Under the pieces are notes generated by a model, which did not search any database, was not told the origin of the DNA, and saw only the letters and a list, made by a program, of their open reading frames with translations. Positions 7,788-15,827 of a stretch of DNA of 64,000 nucleotides are shown here, one piece after another (within the stretch, counting starts at the first letter, position 1; each line of letters opens with the position of its first letter). Made by a program: the position numbers and the translations under genes. This DNA is from Flavimaribacter sp024343425 (GTDB lineage: Bacteria; Pseudomonadota; Alphaproteobacteria; Rhizobiales; Rhizobiaceae): contig OZ245773.1 of the NCBI GenBank assembly GCA_965227645.1, forward strand, positions 4,278,001 to 4,342,000, given 5' to 3'.

Positions 7788-8197
7788 ACAGCCTGCGCCG
7801 CGCAGCCCTGCGACTGTGGCATCAGGAACACCTGGCAGGCGATGTCCGAGTGGAGACGCTCGGGCGCATAAAGCCCCGCCAGCGCATCCTTCGACATCAG
7901 GTCCGGATTGTCGCCTGCGAAGATCTCCGGATCGTCATAGGCCTTCGCGGCCATGCGTTCTGCGATCAGGCTCATGAAGGCGCAGGTGATGGTGAGATTG
8001 AACTTGCGCGGTGCGCCGGCCCTTGCGGCGAGCGCGCGGATGCCGTTCGCATAGATCGTCGCGGCCTCCAGAAAATCGTATTTCTTCAGGAGCCCGAAGG
8101 CGACGTGGACATGCTCGGCATGGCGGAACGCCGAGGGGTCGATGTCGCCGGCCTCGAACCGTCGGGTGATATCGGCATGGTCAACACAAACGCTCAT
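7784..8197 (-). CDS. Uncharacterised protein, second gene of a coupled pair
   Basis: A 137-residue protein. The ATG at 8197 is chosen because it overlaps the stop of the upstream gene (ATGA) and follows GGAGCAGGACGA. The reading frame is open a little further upstream, but that would lie deep inside the first gene. The sequence is helical, with a His-rich FRHAEHVHVAFGLL segment near residue 24 and KFNLTITCAFMSLIAERM in the middle, a pattern I associate with a widespread unnamed bacterial family. No function is known to me. It is probably made together with the small RHH-like protein. Confidence 0.65.
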   Translation of the reverse strand: MSVCVDHADITRRFEAGDIDPSAFRHAEHVHVAFGLLKKYDFLEAATIYANGIRALAARAGAPRKFNLTITCAFMSLIAERMAAKAYDDPEIFAGDNPDLMSKDALAGLYAPERLHSDIACQVFLMPQSQGCAAQAV

Positions 8198-8445
8198 TCG
8201 TCCTGCTCCCTGAATTTGTGGCTGTCCGCCGCCGTCCATTCGAGATCGTAGACGTCCTTCAACTGCGCGATCTTCGCCAATGTCTCCGGCGAAAACGGCG
8301 GCTTGTTCTCGAAACTGTGCAGCGCAATGCCCTCGATCAGGTCGCCGACGGACATATCAAGATGCTCCGCCAGGCCCTTCATGACCTTCAGCAGACGCTT
8401 TTCAATGCGGACGCCGGTCTGGACGCGTTCGGGTTTTGTGATCAT
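8194..8445 (-). CDS. Small ribbon-helix-helix-like protein, first gene of a coupled pair
   Basis: An 83-residue protein. The N-terminal strand (VQTGVRIEKRLL) followed by two helices (KVMKGLAEHLDM and SVGDLIEGIAL) looks like a MetJ/Arc/CopG DNA-binding fold. The C-terminal half is polar. The start codon lies 7 nt after a good -10 box and directly beside a palindrome, with no Shine-Dalgarno sequence, so the mRNA may be leaderless. The arrangement (small putative DNA-binding protein first, ATGA-coupled second gene, operator on the promoter) resembles a toxin-antitoxin or self-regulated module. This is inference. Confidence 0.6.
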   Translation of the reverse strand: MITKPERVQTGVRIEKRLLKVMKGLAEHLDMSVGDLIEGIALHSFENKPPFSPETLAKIAQLKDVYDLEWTAADSHKFREQDE

Positions 8446-8446
8446 G

Positions 8447-8481
8447 TTGGTACATATGTGCCAAGGTATATTTTATGTCAA
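8447..8481 (-). promoter_or_regulatory. Promoter with overlapping palindromic operator
   Basis: Read on the minus strand, a consensus -35 TTGACA (8476-8481) is 17 bp from a -10-like CATATG (8453-8458). An 18-bp imperfect palindrome, TTGGTAC-ATAT-GTGCCAA as read on the plus strand (8447-8464), covers the -10 box. The start codon is 7 nt beyond the -10, so transcription should start at or very near the ATG. Confidence 0.55.
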
Positions 8482-8596
8482 CTGATCCTTCCCGTCATCG
8501 CCGAAAGAGTTATCCGACATACATCTCTTGCGAGAGACCGGTTGACCCTGTTCGCGCTGACTGATTACCTCGTTCTGATATTTTAGGAATAGGCAC

Positions 8597-9010
8597 ATGC
8601 GGCGGCGCGCCATTTTCGTTCTGGCAGCACTTGCACTCGTCTTGCTGGGGGCGGCGAGCTGGTTTCGTGGCGACATTGAGAAGACCGTTTGCGAAGGTCT
8701 GAGAGACGGCGTGTGGGCGACGGTTGGACCGGGGTGTCTGACAAGTGCGTGCTATGAGCAAGGAACCTGCAGATATCGAACGCACCCGCCTTTTTACTGC
8801 GACAGGGTCCGCATCGGCGATCATATTTCCAGGGTTTATCTGCATCTGGGAAATCCAGACAATATCGATGGTGAAAACCTGTCATGGCCTATTGGTAAGG
8901 AAGGCGGAACTGTCGGCGTGACAGCGCGGATCAAGCGCAATCATCTCGTTGCGATCAGTTGTCCCGCATACCCGGAAAGCAGGCTGGTTGAGGCTGAGGG
9001 AACGGAATAG
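8597..9010 (+). CDS. Uncharacterised membrane-anchored or secreted protein
   Basis: A 137-residue protein with an N-terminal hydrophobic segment (about residues 5-21) that may be a signal peptide or anchor. Six cysteines lie in the remainder, four of them at about residues 32-60 (VCEGL, GCLTSACYEQGTC), so disulfides in the periplasm are likely. No family was recognised. It is preceded by a 150-bp gap shared with the divergent two-gene module. Confidence 0.5.
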   Translation: MRRRAIFVLAALALVLLGAASWFRGDIEKTVCEGLRDGVWATVGPGCLTSACYEQGTCRYRTHPPFYCDRVRIGDHISRVYLHLGNPDNIDGENLSWPIGKEGGTVGVTARIKRNHLVAISCPAYPESRLVEAEGTE

Positions 9011-9085
9011 AAGTTAGCTAGCGCCAGGTCCGCATCGAATAGCTCATCGGGCGCTGCAGTCTCACAACCATTGCTCCATCCCTCT

Positions 9086-9451
9086 CTAAAACAGCAGCCT
9101 CTGCATTAGCGACAGAGCGGAGAGAATCAAAAGGTTCCAATTGAGAAAGGCGAATGTGAGATCAATTCTCTTGAAAATACTTGCGGAAAAAACCGCAGAC
9201 ATCAGGAAACCCGGAATACCAATAACAACGAAAAAGAAGAAAACGCTCAAAATTGAGCGGATAGGAAATCCAATAGAATACATGTCGACGAACACCGAAT
9301 ATCCGAAGATCACCGCCATGCAAATGGAGGTCTTCCACAATTTCATGACCTCGGCGATCAGGGACCAAACGTTCGATTTGAATGGATTTCGGATCAGGTG
9401 ATTCCTTTCGCATTGCCCCATCATAAACCAAAAGGCAAACCCCATGTTCAT
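9086..9451 (-). CDS. Uncharacterised small membrane protein, A+T-rich
   Basis: A 121-residue frame with three probable membrane helices (about residues 40-60, 66-88 and 99-118). The DNA is clearly more A+T-rich than its neighbours, which suggests foreign origin or relaxed selection. The first ATG overlaps the lysE-like start by 8 bp, and no good ribosome-binding site precedes it, so an internal ATG is possible. It may be a real small membrane protein or a decaying frame. Confidence 0.4.
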   Translation of the reverse strand: MNMGFAFWFMMGQCERNHLIRNPFKSNVWSLIAEVMKLWKTSICMAVIFGYSVFVDMYSIGFPIRSILSVFFFFVVIGIPGFLMSAVFSASIFKRIDLTFAFLNWNLLILSALSLMQRLLF

Positions 9452-10073
9452 CGAACACGCCCAGCACCTTCTGCTCGTCTATGCAGCCTATCTCGTTGCG
9501 ATTGCCAGCCCTGGCCCGAGCACCATGGCGATCATGGGGGTCGCCATGAACCAGGGCCGCGCGCCGGCCATTGCGCTTGCGCTCGGCGTCGTGACGGGCA
9601 GCCTGTTCTGGGCCTTGCTGGCGGCGACCGGGATTTCCACGATCCTGACGGCCTACGCCGGGGCGCTCACCGCGATCAAAATCGCGGGCGGCCTCTATCT
9701 GCTCTATCTCGCCTGGAAATCGGCGCGTTCAGCGCTGACCGCCGACCCGCAGCCGACGAAAGCCACCGCGCCCGCGAAAACGGCTACGCACTACCGGCGC
9801 GGCCTGTTGCTGCATCTCTCCAACCCGAAGGCGGTTTTCGGATGGATGGCGATCATGGCGCTTGGATTGCAGCCCGATTCCCCCGCCTACACCTTGCCGG
9901 CAGTCTTCGCAGGCTGCGCTGTGCTGGGACTGACGGTCAATGTCGGCTACGCCTTCATGTTTTCAACCGCGCTGATGGGCCAGGTCTACCGGAAATCCCG
10001 ACGCTATGTGGAAGGCGCGCTTGCCGCGATCTTCGGCTATGCCGGCCTGCGGCTGCTTTTCTCGAGACCCTAG
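9444..10073 (+). CDS. LysE/RhtB-family amino-acid exporter
   Basis: A 209-residue inner-membrane protein with about six hydrophobic helices and the family signature ASPGPSTM near residue 22, followed by GRAPAIALALGVVTG. The HLSNPKAVFGW segment near residue 124 is also typical. The family exports amino acids or homoserine lactone-like compounds by proton exchange. The real substrate is unknown. The gene seems to be transcribed alone. Confidence 0.88.
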   Translation: MFIEHAQHLLLVYAAYLVAIASPGPSTMAIMGVAMNQGRAPAIALALGVVTGSLFWALLAATGISTILTAYAGALTAIKIAGGLYLLYLAWKSARSALTADPQPTKATAPAKTATHYRRGLLLHLSNPKAVFGWMAIMALGLQPDSPAYTLPAVFAGCAVLGLTVNVGYAFMFSTALMGQVYRKSRRYVEGALAAIFGYAGLRLLFSRP

Positions 10074-10174
10074 AGCAGCAGCGTCGGCTTATTGTTTATA
10101 CTTCTGCGAAACAGCGAAGGAAGAGGCCCTCGCGCAGATATATAGAGACAAAACCAACTGGATGGAGATCCGAA

Positions 10175-10402
10175 ATGCCGCATGTGCTCGTCAAACTATG
10201 GCCCGGAAAATCCGAGGCGCAGAAACAGGAACTCGCCGAGGAAATCACTCAGGCGTTGATGCGGACGCTCGAAAGCAGCGAGGCGTCGGTGTCGGTCTCG
10301 TTCGAGGAGGTCGACAGGGAGCAATGGCGCGAGACCGTCTATCTGCCCGAGATCATGGGCGAGCCCGAGAAGCTTTACAAAAAGCCGGGATACACGATGT
10401 GA
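10175..10402 (+). CDS. 4-oxalocrotonate tautomerase-family protein
   Basis: A 75-residue protein beginning Met-Pro. After Met removal, Pro1 would be the catalytic base of the tautomerase superfamily. The PHVLVKLWPGKSEAQKQELA start and the VSFEEVDREQW segment match the small PptA-like members. These act as keto-enol tautomerases on aromatic breakdown intermediates or as promiscuous enzymes. It is 13 bp upstream of the methyltransferase gene and probably co-transcribed with it. Confidence 0.85.
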   Translation: MPHVLVKLWPGKSEAQKQELAEEITQALMRTLESSEASVSVSFEEVDREQWRETVYLPEIMGEPEKLYKKPGYTM

Positions 10403-10415
10403 GGAGCAAACTCCG

Positions 10416-11261
10416 ATGACAAACCGCCCGAGCCTTGGAGAAATCCTGCTTGGCACAGAGGGTCTGGCCCTGCTTCGGCTCGCCTTCACCGACGACGCCG
10501 ACGCCCGCCGCGCGCGCATCGACGAGATCCGGTCCCTCATCAAGGACTATGACGCCGAGCCGGATCTGGCGGCGCCGCTCGCCAGCCCCGAATACGATCG
10601 GTCGGAAGGCTATGCGCTCTGGTCAAAAACCTATGATCAGCGGCTGCGGCTTTTCCCGGTAGAAGAGCCTGTCATGCATGAGCTCATCGGCCGGCTGCCG
10701 CCGTCGACCGTGCTGGACGCCGCCTGCGGCACGGGGCGTTACAGCGACGTGCTTGCGCAAAGCGGGCACAGCGTCATCGGCGTCGATGCGTCGGCGGACA
10801 TGCTTGCCAGGGCGCGGCCGAAGGCGCCTGACGCCGGGTTTCTCGAGGGAGACCTGACGGCGCTGCCGCTGGAGGACGCATCTGTTGACGCCGTTGTCTG
10901 CGCGCTGGCGCTTGTTCACCTGGAAGAACTCGACGGCGCAATGCGGGAGTTTGCGCGCGTGCTCCGGCCGGGCGGGCGGCTGATCATCAGCGACGTGCAT
11001 CCGTTTCCGATCATGCTCGGCTGGCAGGCGCAATTTCGCACGAGCGACGGCGGCGCGGGGTTCATGCGCATCCATCCGCACCTGTTGTCCGAGTACAGCA
11101 CAGCCGGTCTCGCCGCAGGCCTGCGCGTTACGGCCTGTCACGAACCGCGCCTCACGACTGAATCCGTGGTCACGCCGGCGGCCGAACGCCTGCCGGAGGC
11201 AAATCAGGCGGCGTGGGTCGGCCTGCCGGGCGTGGTCGTCTGGGAAATGGAAAAGCCGTAA
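10416..11261 (+). CDS. Class I SAM-dependent methyltransferase
   Basis: A 281-residue protein. Motif I, VLDAACGTGRY, is at about residue 99, followed by the acidic GVDAS strand end and the post-motif VLRPGGRLIISD near residue 185. This is the Methyltransf_11/25 type. An extra 60-residue helical N-terminal region precedes the domain. The substrate is unknown. It follows the tautomerase gene closely and faces lysK tail to tail. Confidence 0.87.
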   Translation: MTNRPSLGEILLGTEGLALLRLAFTDDADARRARIDEIRSLIKDYDAEPDLAAPLASPEYDRSEGYALWSKTYDQRLRLFPVEEPVMHELIGRLPPSTVLDAACGTGRYSDVLAQSGHSVIGVDASADMLARARPKAPDAGFLEGDLTALPLEDASVDAVVCALALVHLEELDGAMREFARVLRPGGRLIISDVHPFPIMLGWQAQFRTSDGGAGFMRIHPHLLSEYSTAGLAAGLRVTACHEPRLTTESVVTPAAERLPEANQAAWVGLPGVVVWEMEKP

Positions 11262-11284
11262 GGCGAGAGGCAAAGCCTCACGCC
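11262..11284. terminator. Hairpin between convergent genes
   Basis: GGCG-A-GAGGC-AAA-GCCTC-A-CGCC forms a stem with one mismatch in the 16-bp gap between the methyltransferase and lysK, reaching into the lysK stop region. It has no U-tract on either strand, so it may only help to end or separate the two converging transcripts. Confidence 0.35.
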
Positions 11285-12942
11285 GCGGCCAGTTCTCCGG
11301 CGAGCGCCTTGGCGATCAACGCGCGCGTCTCCTCGATGCCGTAAAGCGCGGCGAAGGAGCCGAAGCGCGGTCCGCGCTCCTGGCCGAGCAGCACCTGGTA
11401 GAGCATCTGGAAGAAGCTTCCCGAAACGCCGACGCCGCCGTCCGGTCCCTTTTTCGAGGCGTCCTGATAGCGCTCGATGGCGCGCGCCACGTCGAGGATC
11501 GCGTTCTGGATCTCCTGACCGTCGGCGCCGGCCGGTAGGGCGGCCAGTTTCGCATCGACGCCGCGCAAGGCGTCCAGCTCGACATCGTCCGCCGCGCGGA
11601 AGACCTTGGTCGGTTTCACGAAATCGTTGAAGTAGCGGATCGCATAGCCGACGAGCTGGTCGAGATGCGGGTGGCTTTGCGCCGTCACGCCCGGCGCGTA
11701 GCGGGTGATATAGCCCCACAGCACGTCGCTGTTTTCGGCGTTCGACGCGCTGACGAGGTTCAGCAGCATCGCGAAAGGCACCGGATTGTCAATCGCCGGC
11801 GGATTGCCGTCATGCATGTGCCAGACCGGATTGTTGAGACGCGTTCTCCAATCCTGCCGCTCGTAGGCGGACAGGAAGGTGAAATACTCGTCCACAGCCT
11901 TGGGGATGACGTCGAAATAGAGCTTCTTGGCCGTCTTCGGTTTCTGGAACATGTAGAGCGCGAGGCTCTCCTCGGAGGCGTAGGTAAGCCAGTCGTCGAT
12001 GGTCAGGCCATTGCCCTTCGACTTGGAGATCTTCTGTCCGTTCTCGTCGAGGAAAAGCTCGAAATTGAAGCCCTCCGGCGGTGTGCCGCCGAGCGCACGG
12101 CAGACCTTGGAGGACAGCGTCACGCTGTCGATCAGGTCCTTGCCGGCCATCTCGTAGTCGACGCCAAGCGCGAACCAGCGCAGAGCCCAGTCGGCCTTCC
12201 ACTGGCACTTCACCTTGCCGCCGGTGACGGAGGTTTCCACCTCTTCGCCGGTTTCCGGGTCGACATAGGTGACCGTTCCGGCTTCCGGATTGCGCGCAAT
12301 CATCGGCACCTGCAACACCACGCCGGTCCGCGGACAGATCGGCAGGAAGGGCGAATAGGTGGCGCGGCGCTCCTCGCCGAGCGTCGGCGCGATGATCGCC
12401 ATCACCTCGTCATAGACGGCGAGCATGCGCAGAAGCGCCTCGTCGAAACGGCCCGACGTATAGTAGTCGGTCGCCGACGCGAATTCGTAATCGAAGCCGA
12501 AACGGTCGAGAAAGGCGCGCAGCCGCGCATTGTTCGCAGCGCCAAAGGACGGGTGTTCGTTCGAAAACGGATCCGGAACACGGCTCAGCGGCTTGCCGAG
12601 CCAGGTTTCCATCATCTCGCGGTTCGGCACGTTGTCCGGCACCTTGCGCAGGCCGTCCATGTCGTCAGAGAAGCTGAGGATCTTCGTCGGCACGGCGTCG
12701 CGCGTGAGCACGCGAAAGGCGTGGCGCACCATGGAGGTGCGCGCAACCTCGCCGAAGGTGCCGATATGCGGCAATCCCGACGGGCCATAGCCGGTTTCGA
12801 AGAGGACCCGCTCCGGATAGCCGGCTTTTTCGTAGCGTTTGACGAGTTTTCGCGCCTCCTCGAACGGCCAGGCTTTTGATTCAGCCGCTGCCGCAATCAT
12901 ATCTTCGTCAAGATCGATCTCGGTGAGACGGTTTTCACTCAT
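11278..12942 (-). CDS. lysK: Lysyl-tRNA synthetase, class I
   Basis: A 554-residue enzyme that charges tRNA-Lys in the cytoplasm. It belongs to the class I, archaeal-type LysRS, found in most alphaproteobacteria in place of class II LysS. The HIGH motif reads HIGTF at residue 59 after GYGPSGLP, and the KMSKS motif reads KISKSKG near residue 300. The frame is open further upstream, but the ATG at 12942 (MSENRL) follows GAAAG and matches the family start. The C-terminal half is the anticodon-binding helical region. Confidence 0.95.
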   Translation of the reverse strand: MSENRLTEIDLDEDMIAAAAESKAWPFEEARKLVKRYEKAGYPERVLFETGYGPSGLPHIGTFGEVARTSMVRHAFRVLTRDAVPTKILSFSDDMDGLRKVPDNVPNREMMETWLGKPLSRVPDPFSNEHPSFGAANNARLRAFLDRFGFDYEFASATDYYTSGRFDEALLRMLAVYDEVMAIIAPTLGEERRATYSPFLPICPRTGVVLQVPMIARNPEAGTVTYVDPETGEEVETSVTGGKVKCQWKADWALRWFALGVDYEMAGKDLIDSVTLSSKVCRALGGTPPEGFNFELFLDENGQKISKSKGNGLTIDDWLTYASEESLALYMFQKPKTAKKLYFDVIPKAVDEYFTFLSAYERQDWRTRLNNPVWHMHDGNPPAIDNPVPFAMLLNLVSASNAENSDVLWGYITRYAPGVTAQSHPHLDQLVGYAIRYFNDFVKPTKVFRAADDVELDALRGVDAKLAALPAGADGQEIQNAILDVARAIERYQDASKKGPDGGVGVSGSFFQMLYQVLLGQERGPRFGSFAALYGIEETRALIAKALAGELAAA

Positions 12943-13146
12943 CTTTCTGCTTTCCGGTTTTTCAATGAACATCGCCCGGCCCACCGCAATCTCAAGGCTC
13001 CGGCCGGGCGCGCGGACCCTAGTCCCGATGCTTCGCAAGGTCAATGAGAGGCGCGGAGTTTGGAAGCGCCGCAAAGGCGCTTGCACTCGGACACCGCGAT
13101 ACATAGGTTAGCGGCAACCAATCGATTCTGCTGCAAGAGATCCTTT

Positions 13147-13566
13147 ATGTCCGCACCTATCACCACCCAGGATGCCCTCATCTACATCATGGTCACCATG
13201 TCAGCCGTGGATTCCACCATGACCGACCGCGAACTCGCCCAGATCGGCAACATCACGCGGACGCTGCCGATCTTTGATGATTTCGACGAGGAGCGGCTGG
13301 TGCGCATCTCGCGCGATTGCGGCGCGATCCTGAGCGAGGACGACGGTCTCGACACGGTCATGCTCATCGTCCACGACGCCCTGCCGCACCATCTCTACGA
13401 CACGGCCTATGCGCTGGCGGTGGAAGTGGCCGCCGCCGACCTGCATGTCGAGCAGGAGGAACTGCGGCTGTTGCAGATCCTGCGCGACCGGCTCAGCCTC
13501 GACAAGCTGACCTGCGCAGCCATCGAACGCGGCGCGCGCGCCCGCTTCCGCACGATCGAGCATTAA
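13147..13566 (+). CDS. TerB-family (tellurite-resistance-like) protein
   Basis: A 139-residue helical acidic protein of the TerB/DjlA N-terminal type, with acidic conserved spots (AVDSTMTDREL, AAADLHVEQEE). Tellurite resistance itself is not implied. The family is linked to stress responses and membrane-associated metal-binding complexes. The ATG at 13147 is preferred because conserved sequence starts there. It is divergent from lysK, and no other ter genes are nearby. Confidence 0.8.
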   Translation: MSAPITTQDALIYIMVTMSAVDSTMTDRELAQIGNITRTLPIFDDFDEERLVRISRDCGAILSEDDGLDTVMLIVHDALPHHLYDTAYALAVEVAAADLHVEQEELRLLQILRDRLSLDKLTCAAIERGARARFRTIEH

Positions 13567-13582
13567 CTCGCCAGACAGGCTC

Positions 13583-14497
13583 TCAGTAAAGACCGTAGGG
13601 AAAGGCGCGCCGGTAGATCTCGGTCATCCGGCCGTTGCGCGTCATCGCCAACAGCGCGTGGTCAAGCGCCTGAACAAGTTCGGGATCCTGCGGGTTGACG
13701 GCGATCGCCAGGCCTTCTCCCAGAAAGCTGCGCGATATATACGGCCCGTCGAAAAAGGCGCAGCAGCCGTCGGCGTCCTGGCTGCCAAGCCAGAAGGACA
13801 ATTGCACGCCGTCAGCAAAGACGGCGTCGATATCGCCCTTCTTCAAACCATCATACATCCATTGCTGTTTGTCGAAGATAACCGGCCGGACCTCCGGGAA
13901 GAAGGCGCGCAACATCGCTTCATGGGCGGTTCCGGCGATAACGCCAACCCTGTGGCCAGCAAGCGCCGCCGCTGTGTCGCCCTCGATGGCGACGGCTTCG
14001 TTGCGGGCAAACCGGGCCGGCAGTTTCAGGAACGGCCGCGTAAAGTCGTATTTTTCGCGAGCTTCCGCCGTAATGGCGACGCCGGCGACAATGGCGTCGG
14101 CCTTGCCGTCCGCAATCGCCGCCTCCAGTTCTTCCCATGGCAGGAGCTGGATCTGGCAGCGGTCGAGCACCTTCAGTTCCTCGCAGATTGCGCGCACCAG
14201 TTCGACGTGAAAGCCCGCGAGCCTGTTTTGCTGGTCGAGAAAATTGAAGGGTGGAAAATCGGCTGTAGTGATGAAGAGGATCCGCCCGCGCGACGACAGG
14301 TCCGGAACGCCGATGCGCTCGTTCGGGTCCCAATAGGAGGGCGCTTTGACCTGCTGCGCCGCCACCGGAAGGAGCATGGCGAAGGTCAACAGCAAGAAAA
14401 GGAACGCTGAGATGCCGCCGGTCCATGCGCGTCGCAGATGCGGCGCTGCCGGATCGCGGATCAAGCCCGCAATGAAGGGGTTAGGGAGCAGGTTCAA
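13583..14497 (-). CDS. Periplasmic solute-binding protein, SBP_bac_3 (amino-acid type)
   Basis: A 304-residue protein with a signal sequence at about residues 28-48 after a long N-region, then a type 3 solute-binding domain (ILFITTADFPPFNFLD, GFHVELVRAICEEL, DAIVAGVAITAEAREKYDFTRPF). It should bind an amino acid or similar small acid. No permease or ATPase gene is adjacent, so it is an orphan binding protein or serves a distant transporter. An unusual CysCys pair (DGCCAFF) occurs near residue 249. Nearby genes give no substrate hint. Confidence 0.8.
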   Translation of the reverse strand: MNLLPNPFIAGLIRDPAAPHLRRAWTGGISAFLFLLLTFAMLLPVAAQQVKAPSYWDPNERIGVPDLSSRGRILFITTADFPPFNFLDQQNRLAGFHVELVRAICEELKVLDRCQIQLLPWEELEAAIADGKADAIVAGVAITAEAREKYDFTRPFLKLPARFARNEAVAIEGDTAAALAGHRVGVIAGTAHEAMLRAFFPEVRPVIFDKQQWMYDGLKKGDIDAVFADGVQLSFWLGSQDADGCCAFFDGPYISRSFLGEGLAIAVNPQDPELVQALDHALLAMTRNGRMTEIYRRAFPYGLY

Positions 14498-14512
14498 ACT
14501 ACGTCCCTCGCT

Positions 14513-14552
14513 CCGGACCTGATCCGGATTCCAGTACCCGCGCGTCTGCGCG
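14513..14552. repeat. Dispersed palindromic module, copy 1
   Basis: CCGGACCTGATCCGG (14513-14527) and CGCGCGTCTGCGCG (14539-14552) form two adjacent inverted repeats. The same two-palindrome module, with small differences, occurs in each of the three 168-bp units at 21191, 21359 and 21528. It is a dispersed intergenic repeat of a type frequent in alphaproteobacteria. Here it lies in the 209-bp gap between the solute-binding gene and the sugar ABC operon. Confidence 0.7.
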
Positions 14553-14655
14553 AGTGAGCTGTGATTTCATCGGGATTCCTGCCTGGCCTCATCCCACTGT
14601 CCCTTCAGCCTTGCTCCGAACCTACCGTTAGAGTCGCAAAGCTTCACCTGTCAAT

Positions 14656-14679
14656 GAAAAGGGCGGCCGATGGCCGCCC
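14656..14679 (-). terminator. Terminator of the sugar ABC operon
   Basis: On the minus strand, GGGCGGCC-atc-GGCCGCCC is followed by TTTTC, a strong rho-independent terminator 28 bp after the solute-binding gene stop. Confidence 0.8.
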
Positions 14680-14706
14680 CTGACTGGTCCATGCCGACGG
14701 TTGCGA

Positions 14707-15762
14707 TCAACGCTCGGGAAGCGGCATCCAGGCCGGAACCGCCACATCGGCGTGGGCGAATTGCGGCAGCTTGGCCGAAAGCTGCTCCATGTTCTGGATA
14801 TCGAGATCCATCAGCATGTCGCGGGTGATCAGGGTCGGCGGAACGATGACGCTCTGACCCGGTTCCTCGCCGGCAAGCAGCATGGCGAGCGCGCGAACGG
14901 ACACTTCACCGACGACGGCCGGGTTGGTGGCTGCGGTCGCGACCCAGGCGCTGGCGTCTTCACGCATGGCCTGGATATCGGCCGATGACACGTCGGCGCT
15001 GTAGATCTTGATGTCGTTGTTGAGGCCGGCCTCGTCAACGGCGATCTTCACGCCCTTGGCGAACTCGTCATAGGGAGCGAACATGACGTTGATCGTCGGG
15101 TTGGCGCGCAGGACGGCGGACGCCTGGTTGGCGACCGAGTTGGCGATCGGATTGTCGAGCGTGCCGAACTGGGCGACCTCGTTGATGCCGGGATACTTGT
15201 CCTTGAATTCGCGCCACTTTTCATCGCGGCGATCGAGCGGAGCAATGCCCGGCACATAGACGTAGCCGGCGGTGAAGCTGTCGCCATTGTCCTTGATCGC
15301 CTGTTCGAGAGCGAGCTGTGCGAGAAGCTGGTCGCTCTGCTCGATCTGCGGAACGGCGTCGTTCTCGACATTCACGTCGAAGGCGACGACCTTGATGCCG
15401 GCGTCAACCGCGCGCTGCACGGCTTCCGTCATCGATTCCGTCAGGCCGTGCTGGACCACGATGCCGTCGACGCCAAGCGCGATCGCCTGGTCGACCATGT
15501 CGGCCTGCAATGCTGCATCCTGGCGGGAATCGAAGACGCGCAGGTCGACGCCAAGGGCTTCAGCCTGGCGTTCGACGCCGGAAAGATACGCCTGGAAAAA
15601 GTCGCCGGTGGACAGATAGCGCACCAGCGCGATCTTCACATCGCCCGGATTGTCGAACGGCGCGGGTTTGTCCTGCGCCAGCGCGCCGGTGATGGTTGCG
15701 CCGGCGGCCAGCGCGGCGACCCCGAGCTTGACGGCCATGCGTCGTGTCAGATGATTCAGCAT
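14707..15762 (-). CDS. Ribose-type ABC importer, solute-binding protein
   Basis: A 351-residue periplasmic protein with a signal peptide ending near GALAQ (residue 30). The mature part is a type I periplasmic-binding fold (DVKIALVRYLSTGDFFQAYLSG, GVDGIVVQHGLTE, VVAFDVNVEN). This is the ribose/xylose/AI-2 cluster. It is the last gene of the permease/ATPase operon and lies back to back with mtnK-mtnA, so the ligand may be methylthioribose, 5-deoxyribose or a related pentose. This ligand is inferred from gene context only. Confidence 0.85.
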   Translation of the reverse strand: MLNHLTRRMAVKLGVAALAAGATITGALAQDKPAPFDNPGDVKIALVRYLSTGDFFQAYLSGVERQAEALGVDLRVFDSRQDAALQADMVDQAIALGVDGIVVQHGLTESMTEAVQRAVDAGIKVVAFDVNVENDAVPQIEQSDQLLAQLALEQAIKDNGDSFTAGYVYVPGIAPLDRRDEKWREFKDKYPGINEVAQFGTLDNPIANSVANQASAVLRANPTINVMFAPYDEFAKGVKIAVDEAGLNNDIKIYSADVSSADIQAMREDASAWVATAATNPAVVGEVSVRALAMLLAGEEPGQSVIVPPTLITRDMLMDLDIQNMEQLSAKLPQFAHADVAVPAWMPLPER

Positions 15763-15827
15763 TTCAAAATTCCTCCATTGTTGTCCGGCGCCTTCGGCTC
15801 CGGTTGTCTATCTGACGCTCATCTGCG

